From: Proteiniphilum sp.
GTDB taxonomy: Bacteria > Bacteroidota > Bacteroidia > Bacteroidales > Dysgonomonadaceae
Length of the DNA: 10,176 nt
Direction of reading: 5' to 3'
Assembly: GCA_012728465.1 (NCBI GenBank)
Contig: JAAYFB010000388.1
Span: forward strand, 1-10,176
The notes under the pieces are model-generated. The model searched no databases and had not been told where the DNA came from. It worked only from the letters and a program-made list of their open reading frames with translations. Made by a program: the position numbers and the translations under genes. Numbering within the stretch: position 1 is the stretch's first letter; each line of letters starts with the position of its first letter. Shown one piece after another: positions 1-8,890 of the stretch.

Positions 1-59
1 CAATACAATAAATATATAATTTGTGCTTATGTTATTATAAACTATATCGATACCTGCTA

Positions 60-2066
60 CTAAGAATCCGTAGGAACTAGTAATATAGCATCAGCATATA
101 TTGGACCTTCACTAAGAGAACCATCAATAGTTAAAGAACCAATTTTACCCTTTGTGAAGTGATAAGATCCTACCTTAGTCCATGAGTTTAGATTTTCTTT
201 TGGTTTAATATAAACAATATCCTCACCATCTGAATGTTTAACTCTCAGTCCAAGTGAGTTAGAGACGTTATAGTTAGAAGTACAAAAGAAGTACAAATCA
301 TAAAAACCTGATTTTTTAAAGATAGGTGTAAATGTAAAAAACATATCACGTTGTTTATTAGCGGCAAGCATATGGCTATATTTATATCCTCCGTAATATT
401 TAGTCCAACCTAAAGATCGATCTATCTTATCAATTTCTCCTTCATCTACTAAAATTTCAGGTGTACTTCCGTCTAAGTATGGATCATTCATTAATTTTGC
501 TATAAGTCCCTTTACATTAATCTCTTGAACTGTGCTGTTAGAGTCTATAGCCATTGCAGCAGCAACACCAGCGGACTGTCCTAACACCATGAATACAGGC
601 TCCATTCTTATAGAGCCAAAAGCTATATGAGTGGATGACACACATACAGGAACTAAAAGATTGGTGCATTCTTCTCGTTTGGGAGTAATGCTTTTATATG
701 AAATATGATAAGGAAGAAATCCATGATACTGAACGTCTCCCTCGTTCTTTACCATTCCATTTACAACAACTCGTTGACAATTATGAGAGTCCATGCCATA
801 AGCAGCGATTCCTATACCATCTTCTACAAACTCAGTTCCAAGACAATTATTTTGAGTCATTATATATTCTCCGTTAAGTCTTCTCGCTTCTCTAACATAT
901 AGTTGAGTTGGGAAGTAGTCATTATCTTGAAACTCATCTTTAGCCCAACCATATTCAGATACAGCATTTCTTAGTTCTTCAGGTACACGACTATCATGGC
1001 TTAAAAAGTATATTAGACCTTTTGTATATTCTTCGTGCTCTTTCCATATTTTATCTCTTACATTATAATCTCCTTCAGGATAATCATAGTTCATACCTAT
1101 CATATCTGTAGATAAGGGACCACTATTGTTTACATCGTATTTATCATCAATATCTGTAATCTTCTTAATTAGTAGATAGTCAGATATTTTACTCGATCCA
1201 GAGGCTTTTATAGCTCTGGCAAGAAGTTCATATTTAGCAGGGTCATATGTCTTTGGTTTAGTAAATGGAACCATGTTGTTTTTGTCTTTTGTCCAGCATA
1301 ATCTAAAATTATAAGCCTGTATATACTTATCCTCAGATCCTTCTTTTTGTAACTTATTGTTACTTACTCCCCAACAATATCCACTTGTTGCATCACCTTC
1401 AATTATATATGGATCTACCCCATCTGGAAATTGGTGATGTACGGACATCTGAACCCCATTTAGTGTCTCATTGAATATTTCGTTAGATTCTCTACCTGTA
1501 AAGTAAGATACATTTGATTTTGCCATCAAGTCCCCTTCATAAGTACAGTCTATATATTGTTTTGCACTGATAATAATATTGGGGGATTTACTATGTGTTT
1601 TCGAATCCTCTAAAGTAATTGTTTTTATTTTTCTCTTATTAACTTTTGAACTTATAATTCTCTTATTATATATTACCTTGATATTTGACTCTTTTATATA
1701 TTTATTCATTAGTTGAGAAGCTACACTTGGAGCAAAAGTCCATTGTTCAAACTTACCATAATGCTTGCCCAGATCACGATAAAACATTTTAGCTAAACCT
1801 GTAATAGCAAACTTATTGCCTATATCTGTTGCTCCAAGACCTCCAGTAGTCATACCTCCAATATATTGTCCAGGTTCAATTAAAACTACTTTCTTTCCCA
1901 TTTTTGCTGCTGAGTATGCTGCAATTACCCCTGAAGCTGTTCCTCCATACACACATATATCACATTCAATATTAGTGTTTTTACTTGAAGAGGTAAAAAG
2001 TATTATTGTAAAACTTAAAATTATAATAGTAAGAGCAGACTTTGTTTTTATTTTGTTTGTCACCAC
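60..2066 (-). CDS. Exported FAD-dependent oxidoreductase with C-terminal beta-sandwich domain
   Basis: 668-residue protein of the FAD_oxidored type (PF12831-like). An N-terminal hydrophobic segment (about residues 10-25) forms a Sec-type signal peptide with no lipobox cysteine and no twin arginine. The dinucleotide-binding fold follows at once: ECDICVYGGTASG at 34-46 is the glycine-rich loop, and VVLIEPG at 60-66 supplies the acidic residue expected to hold the FAD ribose. GGMTTGGLG is typical of this family, and GQSAGVAAAMA near residue 495 is the C-terminal FAD-contact motif. From about 540 on, a beta-rich segment resembles the golvesin/xanthan-lyase-type C-terminal domain, which is why relatives are often misnamed xanthan lyase. 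The start is GTG: an in-frame stop lies two codons upstream, and the first ATG (codon 56) would remove the signal and the FAD loop. It is the last gene of the PUL block, after a hairpin. Family is firm; substrate is unknown. Confidence 0.9.
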   Translation of the reverse strand: MVTNKIKTKSALTIIILSFTIILFTSSSKNTNIECDICVYGGTASGVIAAYSAAKMGKKVVLIEPGQYIGGMTTGGLGATDIGNKFAITGLAKMFYRDLGKHYGKFEQWTFAPSVASQLMNKYIKESNIKVIYNKRIISSKVNKRKIKTITLEDSKTHSKSPNIIISAKQYIDCTYEGDLMAKSNVSYFTGRESNEIFNETLNGVQMSVHHQFPDGVDPYIIEGDATSGYCWGVSNNKLQKEGSEDKYIQAYNFRLCWTKDKNNMVPFTKPKTYDPAKYELLARAIKASGSSKISDYLLIKKITDIDDKYDVNNSGPLSTDMIGMNYDYPEGDYNVRDKIWKEHEEYTKGLIYFLSHDSRVPEELRNAVSEYGWAKDEFQDNDYFPTQLYVREARRLNGEYIMTQNNCLGTEFVEDGIGIAAYGMDSHNCQRVVVNGMVKNEGDVQYHGFLPYHISYKSITPKREECTNLLVPVCVSSTHIAFGSIRMEPVFMVLGQSAGVAAAMAIDSNSTVQEINVKGLIAKLMNDPYLDGSTPEILVDEGEIDKIDRSLGWTKYYGGYKYSHMLAANKQRDMFFTFTPIFKKSGFYDLYFFCTSNYNVSNSLGLRVKHSDGEDIVYIKPKENLNSWTKVGSYHFTKGKIGSLTIDGSLSEGPIYADAILLVPTDS

Positions 2067-2116
2067 TTTTTATTTTTTATATAAGTTGATAATTATTCAT
2101 TATAGATATTTTTAAA

Positions 2117-2171
2117 TTATGCTGTTTATTACAATCATATGAATAGTATATAATTGTAATAAACAGCATAA
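2117..2171 (-). terminator. Perfect 19-bp inverted repeat; probable terminator or attenuator
   Basis: The arms 2117-2135 and 2153-2171 are exact reverse complements over 19 bases. After one C/A mismatch the stem can continue for four more pairs (2137-2140 with 2148-2151), leaving a small loop. It lies 24 bp after the stop codon of the DUF1735 lipoprotein gene and about 50 bp before the GTG start of the FAD gene. On the minus strand the stem is followed by TTTAAAAATATC, so there is only a short U stretch and it is not a textbook intrinsic terminator. A 3'-end-stabilising or partially terminating hairpin that lowers FAD gene expression is the likeliest role. The structure is certain; the function is inferred. 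Confidence 0.55.
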
Positions 2172-2195
2172 AATAATAAAAGGTATGTAGTTTCG

Positions 2196-3692
2196 TTATT
2201 CAGTTAAATCACCCTTACTATCAAATTGGTAAACTTTAACCCCTCCATTTGTAGCCAAAATATACATCTGTAAGTACTTTCCATTGTCTGAGGTAGATAA
2301 CAATACTTCGCCTGTTGATTGCGCATTACTATCTGTTTCAAATTGGGTAATAAATTTACATAAATCACCAGATAGAGGACTCTTAGATATATGAGAAGGA
2401 TCTTCAATATGTAATAGTCTTGCGTTAATACTGTTTGAATTAACACTGCCCAATGCAAGATACTTTGCATCATTATATGTTATAATATCTATTGAGTGTG
2501 TTGCCCACTTGAGTGACTTGTCTATTCCACCACCAATTAAATCATATTCATAAGCTACACTTTTAGACACACCGTCTACGAATGCAAACTTTGATAAGGT
2601 GTTATTGCCAAATCCTGTCATATATACACCTTCTGATATGTCTAAGCTTAATGGATATACATCAGCCTGAAGTGTCCATCCCAACTCAAGAGGATTAGCA
2701 GAGAAAATCTCTGGATTATTTGAAACTACTTCTCCATTCTTAGTTCTCCAATAAGCAAAACTTGGTTCATTTTCCAATACAGAGCATATTATTGACTCTC
2801 CGCTTAAGTCTCCTAAAATTGAAAGCTTTCGACCATTAGAGATGTTATGAGTTACACTTGCAAATAGAGTTGGTTTATTGGTTCCATCAATCCTATACAA
2901 GTCTTGTTGTGTTGTGGCAGCACCTCTACGTAATGAGGATATAATAAGTGAATTGTTACGATCACTCGCCATTGAGAAGTTGTTTAGGCTCCCTTTAAAT
3001 GGTAGCTCTATAGTTCCGATATACTCACCAGTAAATCGGTCAAAATATTTCAAATCTGAGTTTCGTGTATTAACAAATAGATACTTTTCTGTAATAGCCA
3101 TACTAACTGTATTATTATCCATTTGATCAATATCCATTTGATCTAAAGTCTTCTCCCACAATAATGTTTCGCTATTATCTCTAATACCTCCAGTTAATCT
3201 GGGAAGAATGATTGCGTATTGTTTATCATTAGTAACTTCTATATCTTCTGATTTAGAAACAAGTTTAACTGGAATTGCATAGTCTACTGTATTTGTAGGA
3301 ATAAACTCTTTTATCTTGTTTACATCTACTATTATTTTTATTGTGCTCTTTCTTTCATCTGAACTTAGATTAAATGATGTAGTTTCTATATCAAAGTTTT
3401 CTTCGGAGATAAGTTTGTAATTAGTGTTGTATTTTTCATTATATTCTTCCAAAACACTATGTCCAGTTATTAATTCAAATGTTGAATTTGAATTCTTTAT
3501 CCCGCTCTTATTTATTGTAATATCATATTCAAATATTGAATTGTTACGAAAAACGGCTACTTCTACATCTCCACTTTGTAGTATATATGCATTTTCTGGA
3601 ATTAAATTATCTGCAAGTTCATTTTTACAAGAACCCAATAAACCTAATAAGCAAATAATTAATATATAATTGATTGAATTTATTATTTTCAT
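2196..3692 (-). CDS. SusE/F-position surface lipoprotein: DUF1735-type N-terminus plus probable beta-propeller
   Basis: 498 residues. The signal peptide ends in a lipobox (LLGSC) with the lipidated cysteine at 22. The following K-N-E-L-A-D is charged and loosely resembles Bacteroidota surface-export signals, so an outward-facing lipoprotein is likely. Residues about 35-165 have the DUF1735 (BT_3987 N-terminal) pattern: a beta-sandwich with YNEKYNTNYKLI, then SFNLSSDERKSTIKI, and a late VDYAIPVKLV strand. Residues about 175-498 are rich in short beta strands with repeated blocks such as EKYLFVNTR, DRFTGEYIG and NGGVKVYQFD, suggesting a beta-propeller (DUF5018- or DUF4623-like; the exact family is uncertain). 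No catalytic motif was seen. Its place directly after susD, with a 33-bp gap, is that of SusE/SusF-like glycan-binding proteins, so a surface glycan-binding role is inferred. Two tandem copies of a 15-base unit encode QMDIDQMDNN near residue 185. Confidence 0.85.
   Translation of the reverse strand: MKIINSINYILIICLLGLLGSCKNELADNLIPENAYILQSGDVEVAVFRNNSIFEYDITINKSGIKNSNSTFELITGHSVLEEYNEKYNTNYKLISEENFDIETTSFNLSSDERKSTIKIIVDVNKIKEFIPTNTVDYAIPVKLVSKSEDIEVTNDKQYAIILPRLTGGIRDNSETLLWEKTLDQMDIDQMDNNTVSMAITEKYLFVNTRNSDLKYFDRFTGEYIGTIELPFKGSLNNFSMASDRNNSLIISSLRRGAATTQQDLYRIDGTNKPTLFASVTHNISNGRKLSILGDLSGESIICSVLENEPSFAYWRTKNGEVVSNNPEIFSANPLELGWTLQADVYPLSLDISEGVYMTGFGNNTLSKFAFVDGVSKSVAYEYDLIGGGIDKSLKWATHSIDIITYNDAKYLALGSVNSNSINARLLHIEDPSHISKSPLSGDLCKFITQFETDSNAQSTGEVLLSTSDNGKYLQMYILATNGGVKVYQFDSKGDLTE
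3118..3143. repeat. Short in-frame tandem duplication, 15-base period
   Basis: The 11-base string tccatttgatc occurs at 3118-3128 and again at 3133-3143, exactly 15 bases apart, inside the DUF1735 lipoprotein gene. It encodes QMDID followed by QMDNN, in the linker between the N-terminal domain and the propeller-like region. It keeps the reading frame and is probably a small slippage duplication in a tolerant linker. Confidence 0.6.
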
Positions 3693-3725
3693 TTCAAAAT
3701 ATTTTTATGATTTTTAAATCAATAA

Positions 3726-5702
3726 TTACCACCATGGATTCTGAACCATTGATGTATTATTGGTAATTTCAGATTCATGAATAGGGAATAGGTAATAAGA
3801 CTTATTAAATACTCTGGTTTCAAATGAGACTCTATTATAGAAATCTAAAAAATTGAAATCATTTGTGCCTGCATTTCCTGCATTTATATCCATACCCCAC
3901 ATTCTTCCACCTTCCCCAAACTTTCTATTGTCTTGTTCTGCACCTTCATCAGGTGTGTGTGCCAGCCATCTTCTACGTGTGGTTAGATATCTATCTCCTT
4001 CAAAGCATAGTTCTATTTGTCTTTCTCTTAATATATATTCACGCTGCTGAACTTGGTTTCCTTTTATCTCGGGATATACTTCAAATATACCAGGTATACC
4101 AGCTCTTTCTCGTATTAAATTCCAATATTTTTCTATTTCAGAATTATTTGGGTCAAACTCATTAAGCGCTTCTATGTAGTTTAATAAAATAGTTGCATAT
4201 CGTATATATACATTTGTGTAAGTAAAATTATGCTCTCTATCTCTCATATTTGCTCTAGGATCAACACCTTTCAAAACAAGATACCCTGTCCTTGGGAAAA
4301 AAGTATATGAACCCGATGATCTTGATGTACCTCCATGATATAGCTCCACACGGCCAAATCCGTCTTGTTGTTTGCTAATATTATAATAGTTTCGCTTAAC
4401 AGCATCTTCAGATATTTGTGGAATAATTCTTTTATTATACAATATATTTGCATAGAATCTTGGCTCTCTATTTGCATACATATTCCACTCACCTTTTCGA
4501 TGACCCCAAATGTCTCCATTCCTCATTTCTGAAATTATTTTATTCCTATTGGCTTTTTCGTCTATATTGTTAGGATTCCAATTTGGGTGATTATTGGAGG
4601 CAAAACCTGTCTCGACATATCCTGATGTTGGATCTTCTATGCCTTTTCCATTATTCATATAAAACGCATCAACAACTCGTTGTGTAGGACCGACTCCACC
4701 TAAATTATTAGGGCCAGGTGAGCAATAAATCATATATGACCCACGAATAGTATTATTAGTTCTACCAAAAATAACCTCACTATTCCAAGGAGCTATATGT
4801 GCATGAACTACAGATTTATACGGACTGAATAATTCTGGATTATCTGAGTTCTTATAAAGTTTCAAATCAGCCTGTTCATTATTTTCAGCTATTGTAATTA
4901 CCGACTTACTTGCTTCTGCAACTTTCCTCCATTTATTTTCATCGTATGTGATATTTGCTAGCGGGGTACCATCTTTATTTTTAAAACCTGAGTATTCAAT
5001 ATTACCATTCCATTGTGGACTTGCAGACAACAGTAAAGACTCTGATTTAACAGCTCTACAAACTATTTTATCGGGGCGTCCAAGATTTGTTCTGCCAGTT
5101 TCTTTCCAACTTTCGGGTAAATCTTTTTCTGCACTGTCCATCAATGCACAAATATATTCAACACACTCATCAAATGGAGCTCTAGAAAATGAATTCCAAT
5201 CTTCACTAGTATTGTGCAGATCCTTTATCAATACTACTGGACCATATATTCTTATTAAAAGATAGTAATAATATCCTCTTAAAAATTTTGCCTCGGCCTT
5301 CATGCGAGTACGTAGATCCTCGCCTAATTCTGAGCATCTATCTATATTTTGCTCTAAAACAATAGATGATCTAATTGCTTTATAATATGTTGGATATTTA
5401 TAATAGAATCTGCTTGCAGGAGACCAATTACCAAGATTGATTGGATATGTTGCAAATGTTGTATACGATATATCAGCCTCATCTGAGAGTCCTATCCAAG
5501 GGTCTTCTCTATGGAAATCATTTAATGGAATTCCTGCGTAAATACTATTCAAATAGCTTTCAACTTGGGTTCTTGAAGTCCATACCATTTCCTCAGTCAG
5601 CATATCGTCAGGTTGTCTATCTAGAAAATCTGAACAACTTGTAAATATTATATACAATAATGTTAATACAGATATATATTTATATAATGATAATTTATAC
5701 AT
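3726..5702 (-). CDS. susD: RagB/SusD-family outer-membrane glycan-binding lipoprotein
   Basis: 658-residue SusD homologue. The signal peptide ends in FTSC with the lipidated cysteine at 23, followed by SDFLDRQPDD, the classic SusD mature N-terminus. AEAKFLRGYYYYLLIRIYGPVVLI (136-159, abbreviated family signature AEAKFLRGYYY) is the conserved TPR helix. RERQIELCFEGDR near 555-570 matches the usual ERxIELAFEGxR block, and the protein ends with YLFPIHESEITNN and VQNPWW, again standard. It should sit on the cell surface as the lid over the SusC barrel and deliver oligosaccharides to it. It starts 11 bp after the susC stop, so the two are surely co-transcribed. Length is towards the upper end for the family. 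The bound glycan cannot be read from sequence. The symbol denotes the family, not orthology to the starch SusD. Confidence 0.95.
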   Translation of the reverse strand: MYKLSLYKYISVLTLLYIIFTSCSDFLDRQPDDMLTEEMVWTSRTQVESYLNSIYAGIPLNDFHREDPWIGLSDEADISYTTFATYPINLGNWSPASRFYYKYPTYYKAIRSSIVLEQNIDRCSELGEDLRTRMKAEAKFLRGYYYYLLIRIYGPVVLIKDLHNTSEDWNSFSRAPFDECVEYICALMDSAEKDLPESWKETGRTNLGRPDKIVCRAVKSESLLLSASPQWNGNIEYSGFKNKDGTPLANITYDENKWRKVAEASKSVITIAENNEQADLKLYKNSDNPELFSPYKSVVHAHIAPWNSEVIFGRTNNTIRGSYMIYCSPGPNNLGGVGPTQRVVDAFYMNNGKGIEDPTSGYVETGFASNNHPNWNPNNIDEKANRNKIISEMRNGDIWGHRKGEWNMYANREPRFYANILYNKRIIPQISEDAVKRNYYNISKQQDGFGRVELYHGGTSRSSGSYTFFPRTGYLVLKGVDPRANMRDREHNFTYTNVYIRYATILLNYIEALNEFDPNNSEIEKYWNLIRERAGIPGIFEVYPEIKGNQVQQREYILRERQIELCFEGDRYLTTRRRWLAHTPDEGAEQDNRKFGEGGRMWGMDINAGNAGTNDFNFLDFYNRVSFETRVFNKSYYLFPIHESEITNNTSMVQNPWW

Positions 5703-5713
5703 AATTAATTTAT

Positions 5714-8700
5714 TTAGAATGTTAATTTGATTCCAATATTTATTTTTCTTGTTAGAGGATATTCAGATCCATTGCTCGACCCTGTTTCTGGATCCCACAT
5801 ATCCCATTTTGACCAAAGACCCATATTAGTTGCGATTGCATATATTCTTGCTGAATTAATATGTAGAGGTAGTGTTATATTCTTTTTCAAAGTATAACCT
5901 AATTCAATATCAGATAATCTTAATAGACTTCCATCATATATGGTTCTTGTTGATAGTTGCCAGTTGTTAGAATTTCTACCATTATCTAATCGAGGATAGA
6001 ATGCATTTGGATTGGGATTCTCTACAGACCATCTATCTAATGCTTTTGTATAAAGGTTGTGTTTTCCAACACCTTCTATAAATGGTACAAATGTTGAACC
6101 TCCTAAACTATAAGTTACATTTGCTTGACCTCTAAAGAATAATCCAATGTCGAACCCTTTGTAATCAAACTGCGCCCCAAAACCATATATAATTTCTGGA
6201 ATATTAGAATATCCTATTGGTTTTCTATCCTCAATATCTATTATGCCATCTCCATTTATATCTAAGTACTTTACATCACCTGGTCTGACTTCTCCAAATG
6301 TCTGTCTAGGACTTGTAGATATATCTTCTTCATCTTTGAACAATCCTATCGCCACCAAGCCAAATTGTTGTCCATATCTCTGTCCCGTCTCCATTCTCCA
6401 TGGAGAAAGCTTCGCTGCTTCATCCTTTTCTAATATTTTATTTCTCGTTAATGAATAATTACCATAAATACGATATCCTAAACCACCAATATTATCTGCA
6501 AACTCTGTAGTTATTTCTATACCTTTATTTTGCATTCTCCCTATATTTGCATATGGATTATTCATATATCCAGTAATTGCAGGCAATGAAGTTCTAAGTA
6601 CCAATATATCAGATCTCTTTTCGTGAAATAAATCTACATCAATAGACACTCTACTATCAAGCATTTTCATCTCAAATCCAATATTGCTTTTTAATCCTTT
6701 TTCCCATGTTAAGTTAGATACTCCAATCATATCCTCCCCAACACCTGGAGCAGTAGAGCTGCTTTCGCCAAAGTTATAATCACCGAGACCACCAGAGTAT
6801 GTATCTAAGTATCCAAATCTACGTCCCCCAGCTAATTGTTCAGCGCCAACAAGTCCTAAAGATCCTCTAAGTTTTAGAACATTTATCACTTTAGGGTTCC
6901 AAAACTTTTCATTGGATATCATATACCCTAATGCTCCAGCAGGAAAATATCCAAATCTGTTTGCCTTTGGAAAGTTTTCGGATCCATTATACCCCATATT
7001 AAACTCACCAAAATATGTATCTCTATATGCATAGGTCGATCGCACAGCGACACCTTGTTTTCTATATGGTAAAGCTAAGGTGGAAGATCCTGCGGATGCA
7101 TTTATATAGTCACGTTGATAATACATTAGCATTGCACCTAATCTATGTTTTTGCTTGAATAGTTTTTCGTATAATAATTGAGATTTAAACTCTATTGCTC
7201 TTGTATTTGATAAGTCTTTTGAAAAACTTAATGACTCAGATCCCTTATTTATTTCTTTGATAATCATTTCATCAGATCCCTCCTCTATTGATGCACTATA
7301 TGTTGCAGATGTTTTTCGCCTCTGTAGGTTTGACACATTTACAGCATCAAATGAAAAGTTTCCAATAAACTTAAGACCTGGAAGTAAAAAGTTTAAATCT
7401 TGGTTTAATACAATTTGCGACATTATAGAACTAGAGAAGCGAGTTCTATATCCTCTTCCCATTAGAGCTTCTACAGGATTTGATTCTCCTATTTGTGGAG
7501 GTGCACCAAATCCCCAAATTATATTTCCAGATGAGTCAGTTCCTATAGGTAGTCTGACTGCATTAGATATTGGTGTAGCTCTGTTGGCATGATAGAAAAC
7601 GGCTTGAGCAGCAGTTCTACCAGCTCCTCCCTCACCATAGTTTGACATAGGCGAATGGGTATCAGATAATATTGCTCCTATTTCAAGATTTAATATTGTA
7701 GTTTTTGTTAAGTTTACATCAATATTAGACCTAAAGTTATATCTTTTTAAATTAATATTAGTGCTATAATCTGTGTCTGGATTATCCTTCAAGTTTCCAT
7801 CTTCTCCATAATATGATGCATTAATAAAATATCTCGCTACAGAACCTCCACCATTAATGCTTATATTTGCATTAGTATTATATGAGTTCTTGTTAAATAC
7901 TTCATCAAACCAGTTTACATTAGGGTATATATATGGATTAACTTTATTTTCCATATTTTCAATCCAAATATCATCATACGTTATAAATCCCTGAGCCTCA
8001 TTGTATAACCGTGCATAGTTTGCAGCATCCAAATATTCAGGTAATCTTGTGAATTGAGATATTCCACTTTCTAGTTTAACACTAATACTGGGCTTAATTT
8101 GTGCTGTTCCTTTTCTTGTGCTTATTAGAACCACGCCATTCGCAGCTCTAACTCCATAAACAGCTGTTGCTGATGCATCTTTTAAAATAGAAAATGACTC
8201 TATCTCCTCGGTAACTACATCATCCATTGATCGCTCAACTCCATCTACGAGTATTAATGGACTCTTACTACTACCAAATGTAGATATCCCACGAATCCAG
8301 AAGCTTGCAGCATCACTTCCTGGCTCACCAGATCTTTGTACTATTGTTGCACCTGCTAAGCGCCCAGACATTGATGCTGTTAGTGATCGTGAAGGAGTAT
8401 TAATTTCGTTTACATTAACAGAAGATATAGAGCCAATTACACTCGCTTTTCTTTGTTGACCCATACCCACTACTACTACTTCATCAAGTTCTTTTATATC
8501 CTCATTTAAAACTATTTCAAGAGATGTTTGATTGCTAATTGTAGTTTCATAACTTAAAAAACCTATGTATGAAAAAACGACCTTGTCACCTTTTGAGGCT
8601 TCTATTGAGAAATATCCTGCTAAATCAGAAACCACTCCTAAATCTCTGCTAATATTTTTAATAGTAACACCAATTAGAGGTTCCCCATCTTTGTCTAAAA

Positions 8701-8854
8701 TACGGCCTTGAATTAACCCTGATTTATTTAATTGCTGAATATCGTTATTTGATATAAAGTCATTATTACCAGAAGCATACATTCTATCAAATCCTACTGA
8801 TATTAGCAAGATTATAGCAAAACAAATAATTTTCTTGAGAGATAGGCTTTTCAT
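5714..8854 (-). CDS. susC: SusC/RagA-family TonB-dependent outer-membrane transporter
   Basis: 1046 residues counted from the ATG at 8854. This start has a strong GAGGGGGAG just upstream and gives a compact signal peptide (MKSLSLKK, then a hydrophobic core, probable cleavage after MYA). An in-frame ATG at 8890 would add 12 polar residues (total 1058). Domain order: carboxypeptidase-regulatory-like beta-sandwich about 49-116 (GRILDKDGEPLIGVTI), TonB-box region ELDEVVVVG about 122-130, plug domain about 133-250 with IRGI, LVDGVE and ILKDASATAVYG, then a long beta-barrel. DINGDGIIDIED near 865 is the usual SusC acidic loop, and the last residues NIGIKLTF form a typical C-terminal barrel strand ending in Phe. 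No N-terminal STN domain is present, so signalling to a FecR/sigma pair through this receptor is not expected. It imports oligosaccharides with its SusD partner. The symbol denotes the family only. Confidence 0.96.
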   Translation of the reverse strand: MKSLSLKKIICFAIILLISVGFDRMYASGNNDFISNNDIQQLNKSGLIQGRILDKDGEPLIGVTIKNISRDLGVVSDLAGYFSIEASKGDKVVFSYIGFLSYETTISNQTSLEIVLNEDIKELDEVVVVGMGQQRKASVIGSISSVNVNEINTPSRSLTASMSGRLAGATIVQRSGEPGSDAASFWIRGISTFGSSKSPLILVDGVERSMDDVVTEEIESFSILKDASATAVYGVRAANGVVLISTRKGTAQIKPSISVKLESGISQFTRLPEYLDAANYARLYNEAQGFITYDDIWIENMENKVNPYIYPNVNWFDEVFNKNSYNTNANISINGGGSVARYFINASYYGEDGNLKDNPDTDYSTNINLKRYNFRSNIDVNLTKTTILNLEIGAILSDTHSPMSNYGEGGAGRTAAQAVFYHANRATPISNAVRLPIGTDSSGNIIWGFGAPPQIGESNPVEALMGRGYRTRFSSSIMSQIVLNQDLNFLLPGLKFIGNFSFDAVNVSNLQRRKTSATYSASIEEGSDEMIIKEINKGSESLSFSKDLSNTRAIEFKSQLLYEKLFKQKHRLGAMLMYYQRDYINASAGSSTLALPYRKQGVAVRSTYAYRDTYFGEFNMGYNGSENFPKANRFGYFPAGALGYMISNEKFWNPKVINVLKLRGSLGLVGAEQLAGGRRFGYLDTYSGGLGDYNFGESSSTAPGVGEDMIGVSNLTWEKGLKSNIGFEMKMLDSRVSIDVDLFHEKRSDILVLRTSLPAITGYMNNPYANIGRMQNKGIEITTEFADNIGGLGYRIYGNYSLTRNKILEKDEAAKLSPWRMETGQRYGQQFGLVAIGLFKDEEDISTSPRQTFGEVRPGDVKYLDINGDGIIDIEDRKPIGYSNIPEIIYGFGAQFDYKGFDIGLFFRGQANVTYSLGGSTFVPFIEGVGKHNLYTKALDRWSVENPNPNAFYPRLDNGRNSNNWQLSTRTIYDGSLLRLSDIELGYTLKKNITLPLHINSARIYAIATNMGLWSKWDMWDPETGSSNGSEYPLTRKINIGIKLTF

Positions 8855-8857
8855 ACT

Positions 8858-8866
8858 CTCCCCCTC
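8858..8866 (-). promoter_or_regulatory. Purine-rich Shine-Dalgarno-like site deciding the susC start
   Basis: The minus strand reads GAGGGGGAG, ending three bases before the ATG at 8854. Such a G-rich tract is unusual in this AT-rich window, where the other starts have only A-rich leaders. It favours initiation at 8854 over the upstream in-frame ATG at 8890. Confidence 0.5.
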
Positions 8867-8890
8867 TCTTTGTCCTTTTTTAATTTTCAT

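Noticed and set aside
1816..2115. Plus-strand 99-codon frame opposite the start of the FAD gene
   Set aside because: It is the antisense shadow of a well-supported FAD-binding domain and runs through the hairpin; its sequence has no protein-like motif.
4948..5265. Plus-strand frame of 105 codons inside susD
   Set aside because: It lies wholly opposite conserved SusD coding sequence, with no independent features.
7257..7592. Plus-strand frame of 111 codons inside susC
   Set aside because: It is antisense to the conserved SusC barrel region and has no family resemblance.
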